Position numbers and translations under genes: made by a program | Part shown: piece by piece, positions 51,010 to 60,410 of the stretch | Layout of the letters: each line of letters begins with the position of its first letter | How positions within the stretch are numbered: the first letter of the stretch is position 1 | Source: Microbacterium sufflavum | Lineage (GTDB): Bacteria > Actinomycetota > Actinomycetes > Actinomycetales > Microbacteriaceae | Length of the DNA: 64,000 nucleotides | Assembly (NCBI RefSeq): GCF_023091155.1 | Contig: NZ_JAHWXK010000001.1 | Coordinates: 806,001 to 870,000, forward strand | Direction: 5' to 3' | Notes under the pieces: generated by a model | Told to the model about the DNA's origin: nothing | Database searches by the model: none | What the model saw: the letters and a program-made list of their open reading frames with translations, nothing else

Positions 51010-52701
51010 TCACCCCACGAGCCCCCGCGGCGCGATCCATGCGGTCGCCTCCGCGGGCAGCGCGGAGCCGTCCAGCGCCACGGTCGACAGCACCGCGTCC
51101 TCCGCGGCCGCTCCGAGCTCGAAGGGCTCCGTGCCGAAGTTCGTCACGACCTCCCAGCCGTTCGGACGACGGAACCGCAGCACGTCCGCACGACCCGTCT
51201 CCCTCCACTCCAGGCTCTCGCCGGTCTGCAGCAACCGCCGCAGCCGCAGAGCCTCGCGGTAGAGGTTGAGCGTGGAACCGGGGTCGGCATCCTCCACCTC
51301 GACCGCAGCCGCGGCGAACCACGCGGGCTGAGGCAGATGCGCGCCGCCCTCGCCGAACCCGTACGAGCTGCCCGACGCCGTCCACGGCAGGGGCACACGG
51401 CACCCGTCGCGACCGAGACCATCGAAGTCGGCCCCGCGGAAGAACCCGGGGTCCTGCCGCTGCTCCGGCGCGATGTCGGCCACCTCGTGCAGCCCGAGCT
51501 CCTCGCCCTGATACAGGTACGCGCTGCCGGGCAGGCCGAGCAGCAGCAGGGTCGCGGCGTGCGCCCGGCGCAGTCCGCCCTCGCGGTCGAGTCCGTCCTC
51601 CGGGCCGCCGGCACGCACCCACTCCGTGCCCTGCTTCACCGCGCGACCGCGCAGCGGAGGAAGGCCGTACCGCGTGGCGTGGCGGGTCACGTCATGGTTG
51701 GACAGCACCCAGGTGGTCGACGACCCTGCCGCGTGCGCCTGGGCGAGGTTGTCGGCGATGATGCGCTGGAAGTCGCCCGCATCGAAGTCGGCCACGAGCA
51801 GATCGAAGTTGAACGCCTGGCCCAGCCCCTCCGCGGAGGCGTACTTCGCCCGGCGCTCCGGCGTCTCCACCCACGCCTCGGCGACGGCGGTGCGCGGCGG
51901 GTCGTACTCGTTGAACACCCGACGCCACTCGGCGTAGATCTCGTGCACGTCGTCGCGGTCGATCATCGGGTGGGTGCCCGAGGAGCGGTCCATCGCGTCG
52001 AGCTGGGCGCGCGACGGCAGCGGCTCGGTGAGGTCCTTCGTGAGCATGTGGGCGACGTCGATGCGGAACCCGTCGACGCCGCGGTCCGACCAGAAGCGCA
52101 GTGTCGTCAGGAAGTCCGCGCGCACCTCGGGGTGGTCCCAGTTGAGGTCGGGCTGCTCGACCGCGAAGTTGTGCAGGTACCACTGACCGTCGGCTACGCG
52201 CTCCCAGGCGCTGCCACCGAAGATCGAGATCCAGTCGGTGGGCGGCTCCGCACCGTCGGGCCCCGTGCCCTCCCGGAAGATGTAGCGCTCCCGCGCGGCC
52301 GACCCACGCCCCGCGGCGAGCGCCTCCTGGAACCACGCATGCTGGTCGGAGGTGTGGTTGGGGACGATGTCGACCACGACGCGGATGCCGCGCGCGTGCA
52401 GCGCCTCCACCATCGCGTCGAAGTCGGCCAGCGTGCCCAGGCGCGGGTCGACGTTGCGGTAGTCGGCCACGTCGTAGCCGCCGTCGGCGAGTTCGGACGG
52501 GTAGAAGGGACTCAGCCACACCGCGTCGATGCCGAGCTCGGCGAGGTAGTCGGCACGGGAGACGATGCCGGGGAGGTCGCCCAGTCCGTCGCCGTCGGCG
52601 TCGGCGAAGCTGCGAGGGTAGATCTGGTAGACGGCGGCCTGGCGCCACCAGGTCGCGGTCTTGTCGTCTTCGCGGGTCTCGGTGAGCAGCGAATCGGTCA
52701 T
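51010..52701 (-). CDS. GH13 alpha-glucosidase (oligo-1,6- or alpha-glucoside hydrolase)
   Basis: 563 residues. GH13 regions are clear: 'VVVDIVPNHTSD', 'GFRIDVAHML' (catalytic Asp), 'AVAEAWV' (acid/base Glu) and 'WVLSNHD'. The fold begins 'WWRQAAVYQIYPRSF', as in intracellular exo-alpha-glucosidases. It lacks a signal peptide, so it acts on sugars imported by the neighbouring ABC transporter. Last gene of the operon. Confidence 0.93.
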   Translation of the reverse strand: MTDSLLTETREDDKTATWWRQAAVYQIYPRSFADADGDGLGDLPGIVSRADYLAELGIDAVWLSPFYPSELADGGYDVADYRNVDPRLGTLADFDAMVEALHARGIRVVVDIVPNHTSDQHAWFQEALAAGRGSAARERYIFREGTGPDGAEPPTDWISIFGGSAWERVADGQWYLHNFAVEQPDLNWDHPEVRADFLTTLRFWSDRGVDGFRIDVAHMLTKDLTEPLPSRAQLDAMDRSSGTHPMIDRDDVHEIYAEWRRVFNEYDPPRTAVAEAWVETPERRAKYASAEGLGQAFNFDLLVADFDAGDFQRIIADNLAQAHAAGSSTTWVLSNHDVTRHATRYGLPPLRGRAVKQGTEWVRAGGPEDGLDREGGLRRAHAATLLLLGLPGSAYLYQGEELGLHEVADIAPEQRQDPGFFRGADFDGLGRDGCRVPLPWTASGSSYGFGEGGAHLPQPAWFAAAAVEVEDADPGSTLNLYREALRLRRLLQTGESLEWRETGRADVLRFRRPNGWEVVTNFGTEPFELGAAAEDAVLSTVALDGSALPAEATAWIAPRGLVG

Positions 52702-52740
52702 GAGGGGTTGGAACTCCTTGCTTTCTTGCGGTGGTCGGTG

Positions 52741-53619
52741 TCAGCCCTTGACGGCACCCTGCGTGACGCCCTCCATCACCCAGCGCTGAGTGAAGAGGTA
52801 GGCGACGATCGCGGGGGCCATCGCCATGAGGTACGAGGCGAAGGCGACGTTGTAGTTGTTGCTGAACTGGTTCTGGAAGAGGTTCTGCCGCACCGGCAGC
52901 GTCTGCAGTGCCGGGTCGGAGATGATGAGCGACGGCATCATGAAGTCGTTCCAGGCGTAGAGGAACGCGAAGATGCCGACGGTCGCGCTCATGGGCGCGA
53001 GCAGCGGGAAGATCAGCCGCCAGAAGGTCTGCCACGTGGTCGCCCCGTCGATGCGGGCGCTCTCCTCCAGCTCGATCGGGATCGACCGCAGGAACGCCGT
53101 GAACAGCAGCACGCTGAAGCTCAGCTGGAACATCGTGGCGAGGATGATCACGCCGAACGGGTTGTCGAGTCCGACGCGTCCGGTGAGCTGGATCTGCGGC
53201 AGCGCCACGACCGGGAAGGGGATGAACATCGCCGCGAGCAGGTAGAAGAAGGAGTACCGGAACAGCCGGCGGTCCCAGTTGCGCACGATCGCGTACGAGG
53301 CGAAGGCCGCGAGCACGATCGTGGCGACGACCGTTCCCGCCGTGACGAGCAGGGAGATGCCGGCACCGACGGGGAACTTCGTGAGGTTCCAGGCCTGCAC
53401 GAATCCGTCGAAGCTGAACGGCGCGGGGAACGAGAACGCGTTGCCGTCGACGGCCTGACCGGTGGTCTTGAACGCCATCGAGATCGTGACGTACAGCGGG
53501 ATGAGGACCGTCGCGGTGCAGAGGATCAGGATGATGGTGCCCGACCAGTTGACGCGCTCCATCTTCTCGCGCTTCTTCCGGCCGCCGGCCGGGGCCGTGG
53601 TGAGGGTCTGCGTGGTCAT
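52741..53619 (-). CDS. alpha-glucoside ABC permease (MalG-type)
   Basis: 292 residues, six helices after a cytoplasmic Arg/Lys-rich head ('GGRKKREKMERV'). EAA loop: 'ELEESARIDGATTWQTFW'. The start overlaps the upstream permease stop (TGATG). Confidence 0.92.
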   Translation of the reverse strand: MTTQTLTTAPAGGRKKREKMERVNWSGTIILILCTATVLIPLYVTISMAFKTTGQAVDGNAFSFPAPFSFDGFVQAWNLTKFPVGAGISLLVTAGTVVATIVLAAFASYAIVRNWDRRLFRYSFFYLLAAMFIPFPVVALPQIQLTGRVGLDNPFGVIILATMFQLSFSVLLFTAFLRSIPIELEESARIDGATTWQTFWRLIFPLLAPMSATVGIFAFLYAWNDFMMPSLIISDPALQTLPVRQNLFQNQFSNNYNVAFASYLMAMAPAIVAYLFTQRWVMEGVTQGAVKG

Positions 53620-54557
53620 CAGAACGTGTTCCTTCCGCGGGTCAGCGAGAGCTGGAAGACCGAGATGAGCACGGCCACGATGAAGAAGATCGTGGCGTTG
53701 GCCATCTGGTAGGCGTAGTCGCCGCCGTTGAAGCCCGCGATGATCGTCATGGCCACGCTGCGGGTGGCGGTGCCCGGTCCGCCGTTCGTGAGGCCGACGA
53801 TGATGTCGTAGGCGTTGAGGAAGCCCTTGAACCCGAGGATCACGTTGATCACGACATACCCGGCGACGAGCGGGATGGTGATGCGGGTGAGCTGCTGCGT
53901 GCGGCTGGCCCCGTCGATGCTGGCCGCCTCGTACACCTCGCCCGGCACCGACAGCAGACCGGCGATGTAGATGAGCAGCGTGCCGGGCACGGCCTGCCAC
54001 GCGGTGACGATGACGATCGCGACCCACGCGAGGTCGGGGTTGGCGAGCAGGCTGGTCTGCAGCCACTCGATCCCCGTCGCGGCCCCCGCCGCGGGCAGCG
54101 AGTTGGAGAACAGGAAGTTGAAGACGTAGGCGATGATGATGCCCGAGATCACCATCGGGATCACGAAGATCGTCCGCAGCCCGGTCTTGAAGCGGATGCG
54201 GGAGGTGAGCCCGACCGCGAGGAGGAACGCGATCACGTTCACCACGATCACGGTCGCGATGGAGAAGCCGAACGTGAACAGGTAGCTCTGCAGGATCGCG
54301 GGATCGCTGAACAGGGCGATGTAGTTGGTGAGGCCGTTGAAGCTCCATTCACCGATGCCGATCGAGTCGGTGAAGCTGAAGAAGATGCCGATCACGCCGG
54401 GGACGGTGATCGCGAGCGTGAAGATCACCAGGGTCGGCAGCAGGAAGAGGTAGTAGATCGGCTCGACGCGGCGGGTGTGCCGGCGGAGCTTCCGCTCGCC
54501 GCCCGTCACGATCGCGGTGGTGCTGGCACCGGTGTCGGTGGCGGTGGTGGTGGTCAT
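53619..54557 (-). CDS. alpha-glucoside ABC permease (MalF-type)
   Basis: 312 residues, six helices. EAA loop: 'EVYEAASIDGASRTQQL'. Its Thr-rich N-terminus resembles that of the other subunit. The ATG overlaps the binding-protein stop by 4 bp. No ATPase in the operon. Confidence 0.92.
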   Translation of the reverse strand: MTTTTATDTGASTTAIVTGGERKLRRHTRRVEPIYYLFLLPTLVIFTLAITVPGVIGIFFSFTDSIGIGEWSFNGLTNYIALFSDPAILQSYLFTFGFSIATVIVVNVIAFLLAVGLTSRIRFKTGLRTIFVIPMVISGIIIAYVFNFLFSNSLPAAGAATGIEWLQTSLLANPDLAWVAIVIVTAWQAVPGTLLIYIAGLLSVPGEVYEAASIDGASRTQQLTRITIPLVAGYVVINVILGFKGFLNAYDIIVGLTNGGPGTATRSVAMTIIAGFNGGDYAYQMANATIFFIVAVLISVFQLSLTRGRNTF

Positions 54558-55879
54558 GGCGCGGACTCCTCTGTCTCGGCCGATGCGGAATCCTGCGAGG
54601 TCGGGATGGGAGCGCGGAAGGCGATACGGGCCCAGTCGGCGTCCATCGTGCGGAGGATCGACGACGGCGCGGCGCCGAGCACCATGGCCTGCGCATAGTT
54701 GAAGATCGGCAGGGTCTTCGGAACGAGCACGGACGGGCCCTGGTAGATCTTGCCGTCGTCGTAGTACGGGATCATGCCCTCGATGCGCGGGTCGTCCGGC
54801 GCTGCCGCGTCGGTCGTCGGGGTGAATCCGAGCTGCGAGGCGTTGTACTCCTCGATGTTCTCGGGGAGGTAGAGGTACTCGAGGAAGTCGCGGGCGGCCT
54901 CCTGGTGCCGGGACTCCACGGGGATCATCGCCGCGAGGTCCATGTTCACCCGCACCGCGAGGTCGTCGGGATCGTCGGTCATGGGCAGCGGGAAGGTGCC
55001 CAGGGGCAGATCGGGAGCGGTCTTCGCGATCTCGCTGAACGCCCACGGCCCCTGCAGGTACATCGCCGCCTCGCCCTTCGCGAAGGCGAGGTTGCCGTCG
55101 CCGTAGCCGCGACTCGCGGCGTCGTCATTGGTGTAGTCGTTCGCGAGCTGCATCATCTTGTCCATCGGCTCGGCGAAGTCCTTCTGGAACGACACCTCGG
55201 AGTCGGGACCGACGTCGGTGCCCTCGGCGGCGAGGGCGTCGAAGAATTCGAGCACGTCGAGGGAACCGCCGACCGCGTAGTCGTACCAGCCCTGCGCCAC
55301 GGTCCAGTCGTCTTTGAAGGTGCCGTAGAAGGGGTCGATGCCCGCCTCGCGCAGCTGGTCGCACACGGCGATCAGCTCGTCCCAGGTCTGCGGCACCTCG
55401 AGCCCCTGCTCGTCGAAGATCTGCGTGTTGTAGATGACGGAGGCGGCCATGACCGAGTACGGCAGGGCACTCGTTCGGCCCTCGCACGAGCCGTACTGGT
55501 CCATCAGCGGCTGCAGGTCGTCGCGGATGCCCGCCGCAGTCTCGGTGTCGGAGAGGTCGGTGAGCGCGCAGCGCTGCACGAACCGGGCGACCTCGTAGTT
55601 GTAGTTCGCGAGCATGATGTCCGGCGGGTTGCCACGGACGAAGCTGGCAGAGACGACGTCGACGCCCGAGGTGTCGATCTCGACGCGGACGTCGTTCTGG
55701 GAGGCGTTGTAGTCCGCGACCAGGTCGGTCATGAACGGGATGGCCTCGCGCTTGCTGAAGGTGAAGCGGATGGTCTCCGGCCCGTCCCCTGCCGCGCAGC
55801 TCGTGAGCGCGACACCGGCGAGAACCAGGCCGAGCGCTCCGGCGATCCCGCGCAGCGGGCGTGTTCGTCGTGCAGACAC
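54554..55879 (-). CDS. alpha-glucoside-binding lipoprotein
   Basis: 441 residues. Lipobox 'LTSC' (Cys about 28). MalE-like fold ('IRFTFSKREAIPFMTDLV', 'PQTWDELIAVCDQLREAGIDPFYG', 'KGEAAMYLQGPWAF'). Neighbouring GH13 and ROK genes suggest a maltose/isomaltose-type or other alpha-glucoside ligand. First gene of the operon, divergent from the ROK regulator. Confidence 0.92.
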   Translation of the reverse strand: MSARRTRPLRGIAGALGLVLAGVALTSCAAGDGPETIRFTFSKREAIPFMTDLVADYNASQNDVRVEIDTSGVDVVSASFVRGNPPDIMLANYNYEVARFVQRCALTDLSDTETAAGIRDDLQPLMDQYGSCEGRTSALPYSVMAASVIYNTQIFDEQGLEVPQTWDELIAVCDQLREAGIDPFYGTFKDDWTVAQGWYDYAVGGSLDVLEFFDALAAEGTDVGPDSEVSFQKDFAEPMDKMMQLANDYTNDDAASRGYGDGNLAFAKGEAAMYLQGPWAFSEIAKTAPDLPLGTFPLPMTDDPDDLAVRVNMDLAAMIPVESRHQEAARDFLEYLYLPENIEEYNASQLGFTPTTDAAAPDDPRIEGMIPYYDDGKIYQGPSVLVPKTLPIFNYAQAMVLGAAPSSILRTMDADWARIAFRAPIPTSQDSASAETEESAP

Positions 55880-55905
55880 CGTTGTCCTTCCGTCGGTAGA
55901 TCTGC

Positions 55906-55934
55906 GGACTAAATCTAGTGAGCGAATCTAGTCC
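55906..55934. promoter_or_regulatory. operator between ROK regulator and ABC operon
   Basis: GGACTA (55906-55911) and TAGTCC (55929-55934) are inverted, enclosing two AATCTAGT copies; ACTA-AATC-TAGT within is itself symmetric. Sits 27 bp before the binding-protein start, so it should be the ROK operator. Confidence 0.75.
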
Positions 55935-55979
55935 GTCAGGAGGTACTGTCTCATCTGGGCGACAGAAAGGTCAAGGGGA

Positions 55980-57200
55980 GTGGCGGAGGTCTCGGCGGGA
56001 TTGGGCACCGGGCGCGCGAGCGTCGGCGCCGTCCTCGACTTCGCCTGGACCGCCAGCGAGTTCACCGCCACCGAGGCCATGGCCGGCACCTCCCTCACCC
56101 GCTCGACCGCGATCGACGCGATCGACACCCTCGTGGGCGCCGAGGTGCTGCGCGAGCTGCCCAACGCCAGGGCCACGGGCGACTACCGCGCCGGACGCCC
56201 CGCCCGACGGTTCGCCCTCTCCCCCGACCTCGGCGTGGTGATCGGCGTCGACGCGGGCGACACCCACCTCGCGGTCACGGTCGCCGACCCGCTCGACCGC
56301 ACGCTCGTGCATCACCGCACCGAGCTCGACCCGACCCAGAGCGCCGAGGCCCGCCGGGCCACGATCGTCGAGCGGATGCAGGCCGCCCGCAGCGAGGCCG
56401 GGGTCGACGCGGACCACGTGCTCGCGGTGTGCGTCGGCGTCGCCGCCCCGGTCGACCGCGACGGCATCTCCCCGCCGCACCCCCAGGGTTTCTGGGAGCG
56501 CACCAACCCCGGCCTCGCCGCGGCCCTGCACGACTGGGCACCCGTGGTCGAGGTGAAGAACGACGCCCAGCTCGCCGCGATCGCCGAGGGCACGCTCGGC
56601 GCCGCGCAGGACTGCCGCGACTACGTGGCCCTGCTCGCCAGCGAACGCTTCGGCGGCGGAGTCGTCGTCGACGGGCACGTGCTGCACGGGGCCCACGGCG
56701 GCGTGGGCGAGGGCGTGGTGTTCGACCACATCGTCGGCGTCGGCTCGGCGTTCGGGCTCCGCTATGCCCTGCAGGACCAGGCACGCGCCGCCGTCGAGTC
56801 GGGAGAGGCCGCGACCGACGGCTCCCTCGGACGGCTCGTGGCGGACGGCCCCGTGGAGCCACGGCTCGTGCTCACCCTCGCCGCCTCCGGCGACCCCGAC
56901 GCGCTGCGGGTCGCCGAGCGGGTGGGCGCCACGGTCGCCCGTGTGGTCGGCGTGCTCGGCAGCATGTACGACCCCGCCCGCGTGATCGTGTGCGGCGCGG
57001 TGGCCGAGAGCGTGGAGCCGGTGCTCGCCGCCGCCCGCCGCATCCTCCCCGCGGAACTGCACCTGCCGGCGCCCGAGATCCTCGCGTCGTCGCTCGGTGC
57101 AGAGGTCGTGTCGGTGGGCGCCGTCGCGACCGCCCGCCGCGCCGCCCGGGAGCACGCCGTGCCGCTGCTCGCGGCCCGGCGCCTGCGCACGACCGCCTAG
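55980..57200 (+). CDS. ROK-family transcriptional repressor
   Basis: 406 residues. The N-terminal helix-turn-helix ('FTATEAMAGTSLTRSTAIDAID') is followed by the ROK sugar-binding/kinase-like domain ('GVVIGVDAGDTHLAVTVAD', 'CVGVAAPVDRDG', 'NDAQLAAIAEGTLGAA'). The CxCGxxGC zinc motif that marks many ROK proteins is absent; the equivalent region reads 'GGVGEGVVFDHIVG'. GTG start. Likely represses the divergent alpha-glucoside operon. Confidence 0.9.
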   Translation: MAEVSAGLGTGRASVGAVLDFAWTASEFTATEAMAGTSLTRSTAIDAIDTLVGAEVLRELPNARATGDYRAGRPARRFALSPDLGVVIGVDAGDTHLAVTVADPLDRTLVHHRTELDPTQSAEARRATIVERMQAARSEAGVDADHVLAVCVGVAAPVDRDGISPPHPQGFWERTNPGLAAALHDWAPVVEVKNDAQLAAIAEGTLGAAQDCRDYVALLASERFGGGVVVDGHVLHGAHGGVGEGVVFDHIVGVGSAFGLRYALQDQARAAVESGEAATDGSLGRLVADGPVEPRLVLTLAASGDPDALRVAERVGATVARVVGVLGSMYDPARVIVCGAVAESVEPVLAAARRILPAELHLPAPEILASSLGAEVVSVGAVATARRAAREHAVPLLAARRLRTTA

Positions 57201-57216
57201 AGCGCGACCGCCCAGG

Positions 57217-58302
57217 TCACGGGGTGCGGGGCGACGCCGCCGTCGCCTCCGGCGGCTCGGGAGTGTGCGCCTCGGCGGTCTCGTCCGCGCGCGACTCGAC
57301 CGCCGACGCCTCGGCGGCCAGGTAGCGGGCGGCAAAGGAGTCGATGCGGCGAGGGGTGGCCGTGAGCGCGACGACCGCCCGGCCGGTGCCCGGCTGCACC
57401 GTGAACTGAGCCTGCGACCCCCAGGTGCCCCCGGTGTGCTCGATCACGGGCGCCGGACCCGAGCCCACCAGGAACCAGCAGAGCCCGAGCTGCAGGTCGT
57501 CCTTGAGGCGGTGGTGCGGGGTGACGGCCAGGCGCAGTCCCTCGGCGACCTCCGCGGGCGCCGGGCCGAGCAACGCGTCCGCCAGCCGCTGCAGGTCGTC
57601 GAGCGTGGAGGCGTACATGCCCGCGGCCGGCATCGCGTCCTTCAGGTAGGGCAGCCCGACGCCCTTGCCGTTCGTGGGCCGCTCCACCACATCCGGACCC
57701 GCGGTCGGCCGATCGAGTCCGGTCCTGGTCATGCCGAGCGGATCGAGGAGCCGCTCGCGCATCAGCTCCGCGAACGGCACCCCGGTCACGGCGGCGAGTG
57801 CGTCGCCCAGGAGCCCGACGCCCATGCTGGAGTAGCGGAAGCGGCCGTCTCGACGCGCGCGTCCGGCGCTGGCCGACAGCAGCTCGCGGTAGTGGTCGTC
57901 GTCCACACCGCGCCACGGGTCCTTGACGCTGAACCCCAGCGCGGTGGCGAGTTCGCGTCGCGCGAGCCGCCGCGGCGTGTTCGGCAGTCCGGAGCGATGG
58001 GTCGCCAGGTCGAGCAGCGTGGGCGCGGCCCCTCGCCACGGAAGGGGCTCACCGCGCGCGTCGTCGATCGGCTGCTCCGCGTCCACGTCGCCGGCGGCGA
58101 GGAGCACGCCGAACAGGGAGCCCGTGAGCGCCTTGCTCACCGAGCCGATCTCGAAGCGCGCGCGTGTCGCCTCCACCGGATAGGCCACCTGCGTCCACTC
58201 CCCGGAGCTCCCGCGGAGGGCTGCCGCGACGGAAGCCTCAGCCGAGCCGGCGAGCGTCGCCAGCTCCGTCGCCGGGTCTGCGAACCCCTCGCTGCGCTGC
58301 AT
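57217..58302 (-). CDS. beta-lactamase-family serine hydrolase
   Basis: 361 residues. Catalytic motifs are intact: SxxK 'FEIGSVSKALTG', Tyr motif 'FRYSSMGVGLLG' and the HTG-type 'IEHTGGTWGSQ'. No signal peptide is visible, so it is probably an intracellular esterase or peptidase of the class C/EstB group. The Pro/Glu/Ala-rich tail is long. In contrast to the protein at 33896-35179 it should be active. Confidence 0.88.
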   Translation of the reverse strand: MQRSEGFADPATELATLAGSAEASVAAALRGSSGEWTQVAYPVEATRARFEIGSVSKALTGSLFGVLLAAGDVDAEQPIDDARGEPLPWRGAAPTLLDLATHRSGLPNTPRRLARRELATALGFSVKDPWRGVDDDHYRELLSASAGRARRDGRFRYSSMGVGLLGDALAAVTGVPFAELMRERLLDPLGMTRTGLDRPTAGPDVVERPTNGKGVGLPYLKDAMPAAGMYASTLDDLQRLADALLGPAPAEVAEGLRLAVTPHHRLKDDLQLGLCWFLVGSGPAPVIEHTGGTWGSQAQFTVQPGTGRAVVALTATPRRIDSFAARYLAAEASAVESRADETAEAHTPEPPEATAASPRTP

Positions 58303-58406
58303 CGATCATCCCCTGCCGTGTGGTCGTGCGCTGTGCTTCCACCGTAGGGAGGGCCTGCGGGCACGCACATCCACCGGCAGGCGGACCCGCACGAAGGGTC
58401 GGCGTT

Positions 58407-58452
58407 AGTGCTTGATCGGCTAAAGCACTTGTGATGTAGTTGAGTCACTCAA
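58407..58452. promoter_or_regulatory. paired operators before the oxidoreductase gene
   Basis: AGTGCTT (58407-58413) and AAGCACT (58423-58429) are inverted, and TTGAGT-C-ACTCAA (58440-58452) is a perfect 13-bp palindrome just before the ribosome site. Regulation by the MarR gene at 59853 is likely. Confidence 0.65.
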
Positions 58453-58466
58453 GTAAAGGAGCACCC

Positions 58467-59483
58467 ATGCCCGCATCGCCGACCGTTCCCCCGCGCATGA
58501 ACGCGATCGTGCTCGACCAGTTCGGAGACGAGGACGAACTCCGGTCGCGCGAGATCGCCGTCCCCGAGATGGGCCCGAGCGACGTGCTCCTCCGTGTGCA
58601 CGTCGCCGCCGTGGCCTCGTGGGACGCGCTCGAGCGCCGCGGCGATTACGACGGAGTCTTCGGCATCCCGTCGCGCTTTCCCTACGTGCTCGGGTGGGAC
58701 GCGGCGGGGACCGTGGCGGCGGTCGGCAGCGAGGTCACGCGCTTCGCGGTCGGCGATCGGGTCTATGCGGCATCCACCCCGGTGCCGCGCGGGGGCTTCT
58801 ACGCAGAGTACGGCGTCGTCGACGAAGAGCACGTCGCGCACGTACCCGCGCGTCTATCCCTCGAGCAGGCGGGCGTGGTGGCGTGGGACGCCCTCACCGC
58901 GCAGAGCGGCCTCGATGCACTCGACCTCGACCGCGGACAGACGCTCCTGGTGTTCGGCGCCAGCGGCGGCATGGGGCACATGGCGGTGCAGCTGGCACGC
59001 CAGCGTGGCCTGCGTGTGCTCGCGGCGTCGTCCGGCGCGGATGGTGTCGCCCTCTCGCGCGAGCAGGGTGCCGACGCGGTCGTCGACGGTCGCGCGGAGG
59101 ACGTGCTGGTCGCGGCGAAGGAGTTCGCCCCGGACGGCATCGACGGCGCCCTGGTCACGGCGGGCGGCCCCATGGCGGAGCGCGCCCTGCAGGCCCTCGC
59201 GCCGTCGGGGCGGGTGGCGTGGCCGCACGGGGTCCATCCGCTGCCCGTCACCGCGCCTGCCGTGCCGATCCTCTCGTTCGACGGCGACCGCTCGCGAGCC
59301 GCGCTCGACCGCCTCAACGCCGTCATCGAGTCGGGGTCGTTCACGCCCCACGTCGCCCGGCGATTCCCGCTGTCGCAGGTGCGGGATGCCCACCGCGCGC
59401 TCCGCGATCACTACGTCGGCAAACTGGCGCTGATCATCCGCGACCACGGGCTCCTCCCGCCGGCGGTCGCGGGTCGGCCGTAA
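58467..59483 (+). CDS. zinc-independent MDR quinone oxidoreductase-like enzyme
   Basis: 338 residues. NADPH site: 'VFGASGGMGHMAVQLARQRG'. The Cys/His/Glu zinc ligands of alcohol dehydrogenases are missing and 'GWDAAGTVAAVGSEVTRF' fits quinone reductase/enone reductase members. AAAGGAG sits 6 bp before ATG 58467; an upstream ATG at 58440 overlaps the palindrome and is unlikely. Confidence 0.9.
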   Translation: MPASPTVPPRMNAIVLDQFGDEDELRSREIAVPEMGPSDVLLRVHVAAVASWDALERRGDYDGVFGIPSRFPYVLGWDAAGTVAAVGSEVTRFAVGDRVYAASTPVPRGGFYAEYGVVDEEHVAHVPARLSLEQAGVVAWDALTAQSGLDALDLDRGQTLLVFGASGGMGHMAVQLARQRGLRVLAASSGADGVALSREQGADAVVDGRAEDVLVAAKEFAPDGIDGALVTAGGPMAERALQALAPSGRVAWPHGVHPLPVTAPAVPILSFDGDRSRAALDRLNAVIESGSFTPHVARRFPLSQVRDAHRALRDHYVGKLALIIRDHGLLPPAVAGRP

Positions 59484-59492
59484 GGTGTGTCC

Positions 59493-59822
59493 GTGATCAC
59501 CTGCGTCGTGACGTACACGGTCGACCCCGCCCGCATCGAGGCATTCGAGAGGTTCGCCCGCGCGTGGATGGATCTCGTGACTCGCCACGGCGGCATCCAC
59601 CACGGGTACTTCCTGCCGTCGGAGGGGAAGAGCGACGAGGCGCTGGCGCTGTTCACGTTCCCCTCGCTCGCAGCCTACGAGGTCTACCGCGAGCGCTTCG
59701 GCGTCGATCCGGAGTTCATCGCCGCAGACCGGATCCGCGACGAGAGCGGCTGCGTCCTCCGCTACGAGCGCACCTTCATGCGCCCACTGCTGCCCGCGGA
59801 GGCTCCCGAGCTTCGCGATTGA
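59493..59822 (+). CDS. NIPSNAP-family protein
   Basis: 109 residues. 'ITCVVTYTVDPARIEAFERFARAWMDLV' and 'GGIHHGYFLPSEGKSDEALALFTFPSLAAYEVYRERF' fit NIPSNAP, a dimeric alpha/beta barrel family of unclear activity. GTG start with AAGG upstream; 9 bp after the oxidoreductase gene, so same operon. Confidence 0.88.
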   Translation: MITCVVTYTVDPARIEAFERFARAWMDLVTRHGGIHHGYFLPSEGKSDEALALFTFPSLAAYEVYRERFGVDPEFIAADRIRDESGCVLRYERTFMRPLLPAEAPELRD

Positions 59823-59852
59823 TTGATCACCTCAAGCGTTTAGGATCGGGGC

Positions 59853-60317
59853 ATGGCAGTCACCCACCGCGTCGCGACCGCGACCACGGAGGCAGAAGAG
59901 GTTCTCCTCGACCTGGTGAACGCGTACGAGCAGGCGTTCGACCGCGCCGCCGAATCCGTCGGACTCAGCGCTGCCCAGGCTTGCGTCCTCGGGCGGCTCT
60001 CCCGATCCCGGTCGATGGGCGGGCTCGCGGTCGAGCTCGAGTGCGACGCATCGAACATCACGCAGATCGTCCGTCGCCTCGACGGCGCGGGCCTCACCTA
60101 CCGAGAGGCCGCCGCCGAGGACAAGCGCGTCCGGATGGTGGCCCGCACCCCGAAGGGCGACGCTCTCGACCGCGACTTCGGGCGTGCCTTCTCGTTCGCA
60201 CGGGAGGCGCTCGCGCGACTGTCCGACGAGGAGCAGGGCCTCCTCACCGCGCTCCTGCGCAAAGCGCTCCCGCCGGCGGGAGACCCGAGGCCTGACTCAG
60301 TTATGAGTCGGCCCTAA
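59853..60317 (+). CDS. MarR-family regulator
   Basis: 154 residues. 'GGLAVELECDASNITQIVRRLDGAGLTYRE' recognition helix and wing 'EDKRVRMVARTPKG'. Third gene of the oxidoreductase module. Its final codons (from 60298) lie inside repeat A, which suggests that its end was altered by a recombination. Confidence 0.9.
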   Translation: MAVTHRVATATTEAEEVLLDLVNAYEQAFDRAAESVGLSAAQACVLGRLSRSRSMGGLAVELECDASNITQIVRRLDGAGLTYREAAAEDKRVRMVARTPKGDALDRDFGRAFSFAREALARLSDEEQGLLTALLRKALPPAGDPRPDSVMSRP

Positions 60318-60410
60318 TCCTGATCCAGATCCGTCGCATTTGCGCCAGGCGCAAACTGAGCTCGTCAGGAATACCATGTCGGCGGGATCGTCAAACTAAG
60401 TGATCCGATG
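60298..60410. repeat. direct repeat A bounding an accessory segment
   Basis: About 113 bp that match 63687-63797 at roughly three of four positions by eye. Shared blocks include CAGTTATG, TCCTGATCCAGAT and TCAAACTANGTGATCCG. Covers the last 20 bp of the MarR gene. Confidence 0.75.
60339..60355. terminator. palindrome after MarR gene
   Basis: TTTGCGCC-A-GGCGCAAA, a perfect 17-bp palindrome 22 bp past the MarR stop. The loop is too small for an ideal hairpin, so it may instead be a protein site; terminator is only one reading. The match in repeat B is broken here. Confidence 0.4.

Noticed and set aside
50923..53712. 929-codon plus-strand open frame
   Set aside because: It runs antisense through the GH13 and permease genes. 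Long antisense frames are common at 70% G+C; it has no ribosome site or motif, and the minus-strand genes are clear.
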